A DNA stretch of 64,000 nucleotides, from contig OV884058.1 in assembly GCA_930367215.1 (NCBI GenBank), positions 218,716,208 through 218,780,207 on the forward strand, in the 5' to 3' direction. Shown one piece after another: positions 8,081 through 15,479 of the stretch. The position numbers were made by a program, and so were the translations under genes. Each line of letters opens with the position of its first letter. Position 1 is the first letter of the stretch. The DNA is from Pollenia angustigena (taxonomy: Eukaryota > Arthropoda > Insecta > Diptera > Polleniidae). The notes under the pieces are model-generated. The model did not search any database. It was given only the letters and a program-made list of their open reading frames with translations, and was not told where the DNA came from.

Positions 8081-9271
8081 TTATAAAATTTTTCGAACTT
8101 GTCCCTTTAATGGTATATATTCAATAATACGATCGTGAATGAGAATACAATAAGCTGATGTGTTTGCTGGAACATTAGTAGCTGTTTCAAATTCAATTTT
8201 TATATCAATTGGTCCGCTGACAATAGATTCATTTTGATAACTAACATCTACTACTATTATTGGAGAATTATTTTTAAACTCTTGAGATGTGAGAAGCGGC
8301 TGGGAGTCTCGCATATAGTAGTTCTCTTGAAACCTTAGATACATATCATATAGAATTGCATAACGTTCATTCTGAAACTTTATGTTAAGGTCATCATATG
8401 GATAAGGCTCTGAATTTAAATGTACTTTTAAATTAGTCAGATCGCAGTGTATAAATTTCTTTTCATGTTGGAATGCAATCAAAACAAAACGAGGGCGTTC
8501 TCTATTCGCTGCCAGCTTAACATTCCACACATGATTAGTAGACATATTTAGTTGTGGATTTATATGACAATCCCAACTTCTAAATGCAATTGGTATTGAA
8601 GTACCACTGTTTATTATTTTTATCATATTTAATTTACAAAAATCTGATAGTTGTACATGGGGAATTCTCCACGATATACTTGAAATTGTTAATTTAGCCT
8701 TTTCGGTAGAAACAGTTGAATAAACAAGATTCTCATCATTTTTATTACGTAATAGAATCAATTCATGTTTTGCATTCAATAATATTTTGTTATAGTCTTC
8801 AGCGAATCCCAAAAACAATTTAAGTGGTACATAAAAATTAAAATATCCATTTACGAGATCGATGTCATCAATTTTATTCCATCCAGCATTTTGCATTCCA
8901 TTACTATCTATTGGTGATAATGAAACCAAATTTTTTATAGTACTTGATGTTCCTAAATGTCTTGTTTGATCAATTTCAACACCATTTACTTCGTAACGGA
9001 TTTCATCAAATAGATGTGCTACAAAATTATTTTTTAATTTAATGTTGGCTGCAGAAGATACTAATTTTGTATTGCTATCATCTTTAACAAATCCTTCTAC
9101 ATATATAAAACTTTCCGATGGCAAAACATACAAGTCTTGATTTTGTATTGTTATACGAATTTCATCGTTATTATTGTAAGATTGTAAATATGGGGTATAC
9201 GTATGGTAGGCCTTTTTAATTATATTTTCATCGGACAAAGGTTTATCCAGAACATCTATTATTGAACTCAT
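8081..9271 (-). CDS. MCP: Polinton major capsid protein (double jelly-roll type), 396 aa
   Basis: It belongs to the abundant invertebrate family represented by 'F54H12.2-like' proteins, later recognised as the Polinton/adintovirus major capsid protein. Recognisable blocks are DEIRYEVNGVEIDQTR (strand and helix after residue 90), the GWNKIDD..GYFNFYVPL segment that opens the second barrel half, and the RLWDCHINP-like and NHVWNVKLAANRERPRFVL strands. The C-terminal INPVS-type strand pair is followed by a hydrophobic VPANTSAYCILIHDRI ending. At 396 aa it is somewhat short for a double jelly-roll protein but looks complete. The start ATG at 9271 overlaps the stop of the 55-aa ORF upstream (ATGA), and the minor capsid gene lies just before that. 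The complex would be the virion shell. Confidence 0.82.
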   Translation of the reverse strand: MSSIIDVLDKPLSDENIIKKAYHTYTPYLQSYNNNDEIRITIQNQDLYVLPSESFIYVEGFVKDDSNTKLVSSAANIKLKNNFVAHLFDEIRYEVNGVEIDQTRHLGTSSTIKNLVSLSPIDSNGMQNAGWNKIDDIDLVNGYFNFYVPLKLFLGFAEDYNKILLNAKHELILLRNKNDENLVYSTVSTEKAKLTISSISWRIPHVQLSDFCKLNMIKIINSGTSIPIAFRSWDCHINPQLNMSTNHVWNVKLAANRERPRFVLIAFQHEKKFIHCDLTNLKVHLNSEPYPYDDLNIKFQNERYAILYDMYLRFQENYYMRDSQPLLTSQEFKNNSPIIVVDVSYQNESIVSGPIDIKIEFETATNVPANTSAYCILIHDRIIEYIPLKGQVRKIL

Positions 9272-9435
9272 GGTTTCTTCAATTTTAAATTTAATGATTT
9301 TAGAAATTCTTTATTTGATTGCGTTAAGTTTATATTTTTTAATGAATTCTTTGAATTTAATTTATTTTTCAATATTTTGTTAGAAGAAGAGTGTAATACT
9401 TTGTTTTTAGGTATATTCTTCTTGTAAATTATCAT
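9268..9435 (-). CDS. Small basic ORF between the two capsid genes, 55 aa
   Basis: A lysine/asparagine-rich peptide (MIIYKKNIPKNKVLH...NKEFLKSLNLKLKKP) fills the gap between the minor and major capsid genes exactly. Its ATG shares a base with the minor capsid stop (TAATG at 9437-9433), and its TGA overlaps the major capsid ATG (ATGA at 9271-9268). That tight stop-start packing, together with the FLKSL motif near the C-terminus, supports a real gene. The function is unknown. It may be a small virion or assembly peptide. Confidence 0.6.
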   Translation of the reverse strand: MIIYKKNIPKNKVLHSSSNKILKNKLNSKNSLKNINLTQSNKEFLKSLNLKLKKP

Positions 9436-10121
9436 TACTTTGTTGGTCTTAAATGTAATCGAATTGTAATTTCCTCTCCTCGGAAATTAAGTAAATCACC
9501 GTCTTGATCAACCACTCGCAGAGTAATGGAGCTTATCTCTCGACAGTTGATTGGTAAATAAATTAGATTCCTAGGAATCTCATCTATTTTATAGCCAGGT
9601 GGGACGTTAATGGCAAACTCATGCAAAGTATGTGCTTGGGAGTTATTCATGTATGTGTTGACAGCTATATTACTCTCAATTCGTAAAAGATTTACTTTAA
9701 AAATATTAACTGGTAGATCTGAGTAATGCTCTTTATTAGGTAATAGAATATTTTCTTTAAATCCCAAAAGCTTCCCAATTGTATTTTTCTTATTAAAGTA
9801 TATTGGATCATTAGAGTTTTTTATTTTAACTTGCATCGTATTATTATTAGCTTCAATATTAATTTTATTTTGAGGACTATATCGTTGATATTGTTCTTTA
9901 ATATAATCAACTATATCGTTTAGTTCATAAGATCCAATGGGAATTTCAATTACTTGTTCGCCAATATGAAACATATTATTATAAACATCTACATTTGGAA
10001 TACTATTGTATGAATGAAAATCTGTAAGTGCACACTCATATTTTCCGTCCAACTCAATTGGAGGAAAATAGTTAGCCGTCAACTCAGTTGAATTAGAGCT
10101 TAAAGTGAGAGTTATTGACAT
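9435..10121 (-). CDS. Polinton minor capsid (penton-like) protein, 228 aa
   Basis: This is the family found beside the major capsid gene in Polintons and adintoviruses, thought to be a single jelly-roll penton protein. Visible blocks are LSSNSTELTANYFPPIELDG-type strands at the start, the YECALTDFHSYNSIPNV segment (about 28-44), IPIGSYELNDIVDYIKE (about 60-76), the IGKLLGF turn (about 115-121), and a final SITLRVVDQDGDLLNFRGEE strand pair (196-215). The spacing and length fit the family. It lies directly upstream of the small overlapping ORF and the major capsid gene, so these three probably share a transcript. Assignment is from family memory and context. Confidence 0.75.
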   Translation of the reverse strand: MSITLTLSSNSTELTANYFPPIELDGKYECALTDFHSYNSIPNVDVYNNMFHIGEQVIEIPIGSYELNDIVDYIKEQYQRYSPQNKINIEANNNTMQVKIKNSNDPIYFNKKNTIGKLLGFKENILLPNKEHYSDLPVNIFKVNLLRIESNIAVNTYMNNSQAHTLHEFAINVPPGYKIDEIPRNLIYLPINCREISSITLRVVDQDGDLLNFRGEEITIRLHLRPTK

Positions 10122-10274
10122 TTCGACTGTTGAATTGCAAATAAAGTAAAAAACATAATATTATTTATTTAAAAATAATTTATTTACATATATTTTTTTG
10201 TTCTTTTCTTATTTAATAATAACAATACATTAACTCTTACATTCTATTATTATAATTATATCTACTCTTACAAA

Positions 10275-11198
10275 CTACAATATATCAATCTTATTAATCC
10301 AAGAATTGTGTTGATTAGAAAATCCCAACCATTTTACATATGCCATGTCTCCTTTAGTTTTAAGAATTTTTTCAACAAGGTATGTATCAGGAAATCGAGT
10401 TTTTGAAAGTTCATCATCATAGAAACCACCTTCAATTGGATTTCCTTGATAGTCATCTAGTATGTATGTTGCAGGATACGTATTTTTTACTGTTTTAATT
10501 TTAAAAATTTCTGTAGTCCAATTGGGAGTGTAACCTTTTTCAAAAATGTGTTTATATTTGCTTATGCGTACATAATCTCCAACATTAAATTTAGATTTTT
10601 TAAATATTTTTAAATGATTGTAAACGGTTTGCAATAATTTCATTTCGTTTCCAGAATTAACGTCAATTGGTGCCATTTTAATGGTGCGATGAACTTTTCT
10701 ATTATATTTATTAATTAGATCTTTGTAAATATCAAGCCAATAATATGAACCATTAAAACTAAATTCTTTCCACATCATTCCTTTTAGAGTTCGATTAAAT
10801 CGTTCTACTATTGAGGCTTTCATTATACTAAATGTTGAGTAGTGATTTATATTATGGTTGTGCATGAGGATATTAAATTGTTTATTGAAAAATTCTTTAC
10901 CATCATCAGTCTGCAAGTTTTTGGGAACTCGACCTAATTTTAAAATACTTTTCATTGCTTGAAATACTTCAGTTGCTGTTTTTGTTTTAAGTGCAACACC
11001 CCATGCAAACTTGGAAAAAGTATCAATGATCGTTAACAAATATCGATATTTTTTATTATATGTAGAATAATTCCCCATTTCAACTAAATCAGCTTGCCAG
11101 AGATCATCTATGCCTTTCATTACAACTCTTCGACGTATAAAATTTTTTCGGGCTGGTTTATGAAGTTCATTTACTAAGTCTCTTTTTGTTGAATACAT
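10275..11198 (-). CDS. INT: Polinton integrase with C-terminal chromodomain, 307 aa
   Basis: A retroviral-type integrase core is clear. The catalytic residues are Asp37 in WQADLVEM, Asp98 in LQTDDGKEF and Glu132 in KASIVERFNR. NHYS-type strands and a KYNRKVHRTI..AP helix follow. An SH3-like segment (FNVGDYVRISKYKHIFEKGY, about 204-223) and a chromodomain (YLVEKILKTK..AYVKWLGF..HNSW, about 274-302) complete it, as is usual for Polinton integrases. It would join the element's AG/CT ends to 6-bp staggered host cuts. No frameshift or stop is visible, so this copy may be active. It sits 24 bp after the coiled-coil gene on the same strand. Confidence 0.93.
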   Translation of the reverse strand: MYSTKRDLVNELHKPARKNFIRRRVVMKGIDDLWQADLVEMGNYSTYNKKYRYLLTIIDTFSKFAWGVALKTKTATEVFQAMKSILKLGRVPKNLQTDDGKEFFNKQFNILMHNHNINHYSTFSIMKASIVERFNRTLKGMMWKEFSFNGSYYWLDIYKDLINKYNRKVHRTIKMAPIDVNSGNEMKLLQTVYNHLKIFKKSKFNVGDYVRISKYKHIFEKGYTPNWTTEIFKIKTVKNTYPATYILDDYQGNPIEGGFYDDELSKTRFPDTYLVEKILKTKGDMAYVKWLGFSNQHNSWINKIDIL

Positions 11199-11222
11199 AA
11201 TTATTAAGTAAGTCCTCTTTAC

Positions 11223-11591
11223 TTAAGGGAATATTGTTATCTCCTGTTCTTTATTTTTAATATCAAGCCTGTTATATAGTTTCTGATTTAAGATTTTGAG
11301 TCTTCTTTCAAAATCTTTTTTCATTTTCTCTATTATTTGATAAACTTCATTAATATTCTTGTTTAATTGATCCATTACCTCCTTCTGTGTTTTTTCAATT
11401 TGAGATTGCAAAAACATTTTATTGACACCATCGTTTTCTTCCAAAGCATTCGACATATGTTTGATTCTTTTGTTTTGAACATCAATGTTGTTATCTGTAT
11501 CCATAAAGAACCCAAGCAATTTAGGTGCATTTTTCATAGAAATTATGCCACTTGTATCGTTAATATAGTGACCAAATTTGTCGACAGACAT
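11223..11591 (-). CDS. Coiled-coil protein, 122 aa, unknown function
   Basis: The N-terminal third (MSVDKFGHYINDTSG..MKNAPKLLGFFMD) is followed from about residue 55 by a long charged helix with heptad-like spacing (FLQSQIEKTQKEVMDQLNKNINEVYQIIEKMKKDF and on). The short N-terminal 'VDKFGHYI' motif recurs in small Polinton ORFs as far as I recall, but I cannot assign a role. A trimeric coiled-coil fibre or tail-like virion protein is possible. It is packed between the acidic protein (22 bp) and the integrase (24 bp). Confidence 0.65.
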   Translation of the reverse strand: MSVDKFGHYINDTSGIISMKNAPKLLGFFMDTDNNIDVQNKRIKHMSNALEENDGVNKMFLQSQIEKTQKEVMDQLNKNINEVYQIIEKMKKDFERRLKILNQKLYNRLDIKNKEQEITIFP

Positions 11592-11612
11592 TACTTAATG
11601 TTAATTTTATAG

Positions 11613-12596
11613 TTATTCAATAATGTTAGCTTCGTATAATTCTTCAATAATAGAAACAATTTCGTTATTATGATTGCTGTGGCCTGCAGCTTGTGATGCG
11701 AGCAGGAGTCTAAGTCGATCTATCAACTCATTTGGATCATCCCAGTATATATAGTTGGGTTTATTTGGATTTAAATTCATTAACCCACTTCCAATATAAT
11801 TTTCATTTGTTGTTTTTATTGTATCAGATGAAGTGGGAGATTGAGGTGTTTTGGTAGATGGATTTTTAGGTTTAATCAATTTTCTGATAATGTTCTTGTA
11901 TTTATATGCTCTTGTACCCCTTATATGACCATCTGAGCTATAACCTATTTTATAGGCATTTGTATTATTTAATATTTTTTTATAAATATCTAACTCAGAT
12001 TTATCATAGTTTTTTGGTATTTTTTGAAACATTAATGAAAATAAACCTGGAGTGAGTGCCCATATTTGGTTTCCAACTTGAATCTTATCTTCATTAAATT
12101 GAATGTTACTATCACCAAATTTCCATTCATTATTTGAATCTTTATGTACTCCATATAGTGTGTCTAACTCATTTCTTTTTTCTAAATATAACAAATCATT
12201 AAAATTTATATGATTATTTGGATTTTCTGTTTCTGGTTGAGAATAAAAATCATCATCATCATCATCATCATCATTATAATCTTCAGAGTTACTTGCAGCA
12301 GTAGATAATATATTTTTTTCTGGTTTTATAATTGGAATATAAGAATCTGTTTTAAATTGTTCTTGTTGCTTTGATTCATTTTTAATTTTATTCTTTTCAA
12401 TTTTTAAATTTACTTTGGTATTTTTCGAACTATTAATGAAATTTTTCAGGGGTTCTGTTATGGGTTTAAATGTATCTTTAAGTTGTTCACGAGTATCAGC
12501 TTCACCAATTTTTATACTGCGAAATTTCTTTTTTAAAACATTTCTTCTCTTTATCAACTCTTTTAAAACTTTTTCATTAATTTTTTTATCGGACAT
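11613..12596 (-). CDS. Conserved Polinton protein with acidic run (DUF8207-like), 327 aa
   Basis: The N-terminal 80 residues are basic (KRRNVLKKKFRSIKIG..). An uninterrupted run of eight Asp occupies residues 109-116. The conserved core is WALTPGLFSLMFQKIP (179-194), followed by a helix (SELDIYKKILNNTNAYKIGY) and GTRAYKYKNIIRKLI near 238-252. The ALTPGLF...Y..IL..T.A block is, as far as I recall, a hallmark of a widespread uncharacterised family in invertebrate Polintons (possibly Pfam DUF8207). The basic and acidic halves would suit a virion core or DNA-binding protein, but no function is established. It shares strand and spacing with the packaging ATPase upstream. Confidence 0.7.
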   Translation of the reverse strand: MSDKKINEKVLKELIKRRNVLKKKFRSIKIGEADTREQLKDTFKPITEPLKNFINSSKNTKVNLKIEKNKIKNESKQQEQFKTDSYIPIIKPEKNILSTAASNSEDYNDDDDDDDDFYSQPETENPNNHINFNDLLYLEKRNELDTLYGVHKDSNNEWKFGDSNIQFNEDKIQVGNQIWALTPGLFSLMFQKIPKNYDKSELDIYKKILNNTNAYKIGYSSDGHIRGTRAYKYKNIIRKLIKPKNPSTKTPQSPTSSDTIKTTNENYIGSGLMNLNPNKPNYIYWDDPNELIDRLRLLLASQAAGHSNHNNEIVSIIEELYEANIIE

Positions 12597-12693
12597 CAGA
12601 TCAGCTATTCGTTGGTTAACAATGCGTTTTATTGTTGTAATATCTTTAAAGGTTGATGTTATACTAATAATCGTATAAAATATATTCTATAAT

Positions 12694-13380
12694 TTATATT
12701 GTTATAAAATAATCAAACTGCTTTCTATATCTCCCATCATTTAATTCATCATCTTTACTTATAACCAAAAATCCATATTTATCTTTCCAACATTCTCCAC
12801 AAATTTCATGAAACTTTTCGTAACTCATATCGCTACCAACATGATCAGCATATATATGTTTTATATTCATTTCATCTTGCTTAAACATAATAATCATATT
12901 AGCATTATCTCTTATTAAATGTTTGGGAATTCTTGTATATGTTTGACATAAGTAGAATGAATCTACATTTCTATGTCTACCCATACAAAAATATGCACGT
13001 ATATTGTTTTGTTTTTCACATGCAACATCATCGAAAATCATAACTGAATTGTTTTGTGCTTCATCTGGAGGTATTACAGAATCATTATCAGAAAACGTAT
13101 GAAACCCCATTCCTTTAATTGGTGTTATCAATTTTCTTAAATATTCATACTTTGGCTGAAATAGTGATTTTGAGTATAAATAGATGTTTTCAAATTTCAG
13201 TCCATTAGGACTCTCTAGTAAGCTTATCATAACGTTAGTCTTGCCACAATTTGAAGGACCTACAATAAGCGCACGAATAGAATTCGGTAATATAGAACTA
13301 TGTCTACATTTTGAATTTAAATTCGTTGAAGAATCCGTATTACGAACAAAAATATTTTTATGTTGTTTTATTAAACGCAT
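12694..13380 (-). CDS. ATP: FtsK/HerA-type genome packaging ATPase, 228 aa
   Basis: The Walker A motif GPSNCGKT is at residues 41-48 and the Walker B motif VMIFDDV at 113-119. A GRHRNVDSFYLCQTYTRIP segment supplies the sensor Gln/arginine-type region. This is the A32-like DNA-packaging ATPase of Polintons, adintoviruses and related viruses, which would drive the element's DNA into a capsid. The frame is intact. Its ATG faces the phospholipase-like gene across only 61 bp, so the two probably use one divergent promoter. Confidence 0.92.
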   Translation of the reverse strand: MRLIKQHKNIFVRNTDSSTNLNSKCRHSSILPNSIRALIVGPSNCGKTNVMISLLESPNGLKFENIYLYSKSLFQPKYEYLRKLITPIKGMGFHTFSDNDSVIPPDEAQNNSVMIFDDVACEKQNNIRAYFCMGRHRNVDSFYLCQTYTRIPKHLIRDNANMIIMFKQDEMNIKHIYADHVGSDMSYEKFHEICGECWKDKYGFLVISKDDELNDGRYRKQFDYFITI

Positions 13381-13441
13381 CTTTAGAACTAAATGAAATA
13401 ATTAAATATTCTCTTTTTCTTATAGAATAAAATTAAATAAA
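13381..13441. promoter_or_regulatory. Divergent intergenic region between the two halves of the gene set
   Basis: The 61 bp are nearly all A and T and separate the leftward cluster (packaging ATPase to nuclease-like gene) from the rightward pair (phospholipase-like, protease). On the plus strand a pyrimidine stretch ending TTTTTCTTATAG lies 18 bp before the ATG and could be a splice acceptor for a leader intron. No clear TATA box is seen. Confidence 0.4.
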
Positions 13442-14275
13442 ATGGTAATACGTTTTAAAAACAAGATTAATTGTAATAAAGTCGTCAGAGGAGAAGGTTT
13501 AATTAATAAATTGGTAAATTCACTTCCTTTTGAACTACATCTTCCTGGTTATCAATATTGTGGTCCTGGAACGAAATTACAAAAACGTTTAGAACGAGGT
13601 GATAAAGGAATTAATCTATTAGACGGTGCATGTAAAGAACACGATATTGCTTATTCAAAAAGTAGAGATATAAATATAAGACATCAAGCTGATAAAATTC
13701 TTGAGAACAGAGCTTGGGAACGAGTACTTTCAAAAGATAGCAGTCTTCCAGAAAAATCGTTGGCATATTTGGTTACTAACGCAATGAAAGCAAAAACTAA
13801 ACTCGGTATGGGGATGACTAAGCAAAACAAAAGTAATAGGAAATCAAAATCGAATAAAGTTATTGGAAGAAAACTGTTCAATTCAACGCTAAAAGCAACA
13901 ACAAAAATTTTAAGAAAAGAAAAACCAACAGATCTTAACGCAGCTATCAAGATTGCACGTAAAACCATTAACAAATCCTTAAAGGGAAGGAAATCTGAAA
14001 TTGTAGTACCACGTGTAATACGTGTTCCAAAAGTTGGTGGTGTTTTACCATTAATACCAATATTAACAGCTTTAGGTGTAATTGGTACCCTATCGAGTGG
14101 AGGTGCTAACATAGCAAAAGCAGTTAATGCAGCAAAGAATGCTAAACTCCAACTTGATGAAGCGACTAGACACAATAAGAATATGGAAGCAATAGCAATG
14201 GGTAAAGGACTTTACCTCAAACCATATAAGAGAGGATATGGATTAACTTATGAAGAAAAAGCAAAAAACTTCTAA
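13442..14275 (+). CDS. Phospholipase A2-like virion protein with adenovirus-core-like tail, 277 aa
   Basis: Residues 35-75 form a parvovirus-type PLA2 core. The calcium loop is YQYCGPGT (37-44), and the catalytic dyad His67-Asp68 in CKEHDIAYSK has the supporting Tyr71. In parvoviruses this domain lets incoming particles breach endosomal membranes; the same role here is an inference. The middle is very basic (KQNKSNRKSKSNK, 127-139). The C-terminus has GG-V-LPL-IPIL followed by a hydrophobic stretch (199-222), an Ala/Lys helix, and a GKGLYLKPYK motif (254-263). This arrangement resembles the adenovirus core protein X tail and the equivalent proteins of adintoviruses. It is divergent from the ATPase and probably co-transcribed with the protease. 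Confidence 0.8.
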   Translation: MVIRFKNKINCNKVVRGEGLINKLVNSLPFELHLPGYQYCGPGTKLQKRLERGDKGINLLDGACKEHDIAYSKSRDINIRHQADKILENRAWERVLSKDSSLPEKSLAYLVTNAMKAKTKLGMGMTKQNKSNRKSKSNKVIGRKLFNSTLKATTKILRKEKPTDLNAAIKIARKTINKSLKGRKSEIVVPRVIRVPKVGGVLPLIPILTALGVIGTLSSGGANIAKAVNAAKNAKLQLDEATRHNKNMEAIAMGKGLYLKPYKRGYGLTYEEKAKNF

Positions 14276-14295
14276 ACAAGCTACCCAAAAGACCA

Positions 14296-14643
14296 TTGAC
14301 TGATATTGATATACGAAAATTCTCAAAAAATATTCCACATTTTAGAGGAATTTTCATGTTAGACGCAATACCAAAACATCCCAGAAATATTGAATGTGGA
14401 GTAATTAATTTGGATTCTACAATCGGTAGTGGTACACATTGGGTAGCTTACTATAAAAACAATAAACAAATAGAATATTATGATAGTTTTGGAAATTTAC
14501 AACCACCATTGGAACTAGTTGAGTACCTAGGAGGAAATATAAAATATAACTACAATCAACATCAAAACTATGATTCATTTAATTGTGGTCATTTATGTCT
14601 TGAATTTTTATATAAAATAACTGAAAAAGAAATTAATAAATAA
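14296..14643 (+). CDS. PRO: Adenovirus-type cysteine protease (adenain/Ulp1 family), start disrupted
   Basis: The catalytic residues are all in place: His48 in GTHWVAYY, Asp63 in YYDSFGN and Cys97 in SFNCGHLC. This is the C5-type maturation protease of Polintons, which would process capsid precursors. The frame has no ATG before the catalytic core. It opens after a TGA at 14251-14253 and could begin only at a TTG (14296). An ATG at 14250 in the next frame (overlapping the end of the phospholipase-like gene) gives a basic N-terminus that runs to a TGA at 14301-14303. This places a one-base frameshift near 14296-14303 as the simplest reading. The protein therefore may not be made from this copy, or it may need frameshifting. 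Length is near normal if the upstream part is counted. Confidence 0.85.
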   Translation: MTDIDIRKFSKNIPHFRGIFMLDAIPKHPRNIECGVINLDSTIGSGTHWVAYYKNNKQIEYYDSFGNLQPPLELVEYLGGNIKYNYNQHQNYDSFNCGHLCLEFLYKITEKEINK

Positions 14644-14738
14644 AACAATTGAAATTATTTTAAAAAGAAAAACCATGTTTTTTTTATTTAATTATTTTAA
14701 GGTACATATTATTATTATTTTTATCGTTAAAATATAAT

Positions 14739-15086
14739 TTAAAAACTGTTAAAGTTTGCGTATATGGGATATCTAGAATTGGCTTCAAAGATATCACCCT
14801 CCTCAAATGGCTTCAATCGCAAGTTTTTCTCCCCTTCCCTGGATATAAGATACGATCCAGATGATAAATTCTTCAAATCTTCGTCAGTTAGCGTATTGTA
14901 GCGATATGGCAAAAACAATATATTCTCCTCAAGCTCAACTTTTATTGAGCTCCCATACTTGGTATTCACTCTACTTGCATTCATAATAATGTGTTTAGAA
15001 GATATTGCAAGATCCTTAATGTGAATTAAGGATTTGCTGTAGCTCAGAGTATTAAATTTGGTTACTAAGTTTTTCGAGGGTTCCAT
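14739..15086 (-). CDS. Small conserved-looking Polinton protein, 115 aa
   Basis: The sequence shows MEPSKNLVTKFNTL at the N-terminus, a HIKDLA helix, then alternating strands: RVNTKYGSSIKVEL, ILFLPYRY, LTDEDLKNL. A charged C-terminus follows. The strand pattern with a YG turn and LP-RY motif would suit an OB-fold single-strand-binding protein of the kind small DNA elements carry, but this is only a guess. It is transcribed toward the protease gene, away from the right arm. It is intact and lies just outside the right inverted repeat. Confidence 0.6.
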   Translation of the reverse strand: MEPSKNLVTKFNTLSYSKSLIHIKDLAISSKHIIMNASRVNTKYGSSIKVELEENILFLPYRYNTLTDEDLKNLSSGSYLISREGEKNLRLKPFEEGDIFEANSRYPIYANFNSF

Positions 15087-15339
15087 TTTTCACAACCGAT
15101 CACGTTAGTTTCTTTTTTTCAACTGAGATTAAAACCACTTCTCTAAATTGAAAAGAGCTTAACAAAATCAAAAATAATCTATTTTATTAATCAAGAAAAA
15201 GTTTATTGATATATAATCATGTGAATAAATGAGACGAAGACATACATTTCTTCCCTTTGCTCTAAAGAAAGAAATCGATATAAATAAATAAATATGGAAT
15301 AACACTACCACATAAATAAGAATCAATACAGAACAAATT

Positions 15340-15475
15340 ACCGAATAGCATTGAGAAAATTGATATAGTTTTTTCTTTCACTCTAGTTATTAAGCGAACC
15401 GAATAGTATTGAGAAAATTAATATAGTTTTCTCTTTCACTCTAGTTATTAAGTAAACCGAATAGAATTGAGAAAT
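15340..15475. repeat. 58-bp tandem repeat, about 2.4 copies
   Basis: ACCGAATAG.ATTGAGAAA begins at 15340, 15398 and 15456. Between come TTTCTTTCACTCTAGTTATT and AAG. It abuts the inner edge of the right inverted repeat and has no counterpart on the left. Confidence 0.8.
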
Positions 15476-15479
15476 AAGG

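Larger units (their letters stand above)
7302..8365. repeat. 532-bp tandem duplication (7302-7833 and 7834-8365)
   Basis: Both units run from AAACACTCTTAAATG to GAATTGCATAACG, and I found no difference between them. The junction at 7833/7834 reads ATAACG|AAACACTC. Each unit holds the 5' part of the nuclease-like gene and the 3' part of the major capsid gene. It therefore created extra partial copies of both while leaving one intact copy of each. No obvious homology at the breakpoints beyond a few bases is visible. Confidence 0.92.

Noticed and set aside
13684..14175. 163-codon minus-strand frame
   Set aside because: Antisense shadow of the phospholipase-like gene.
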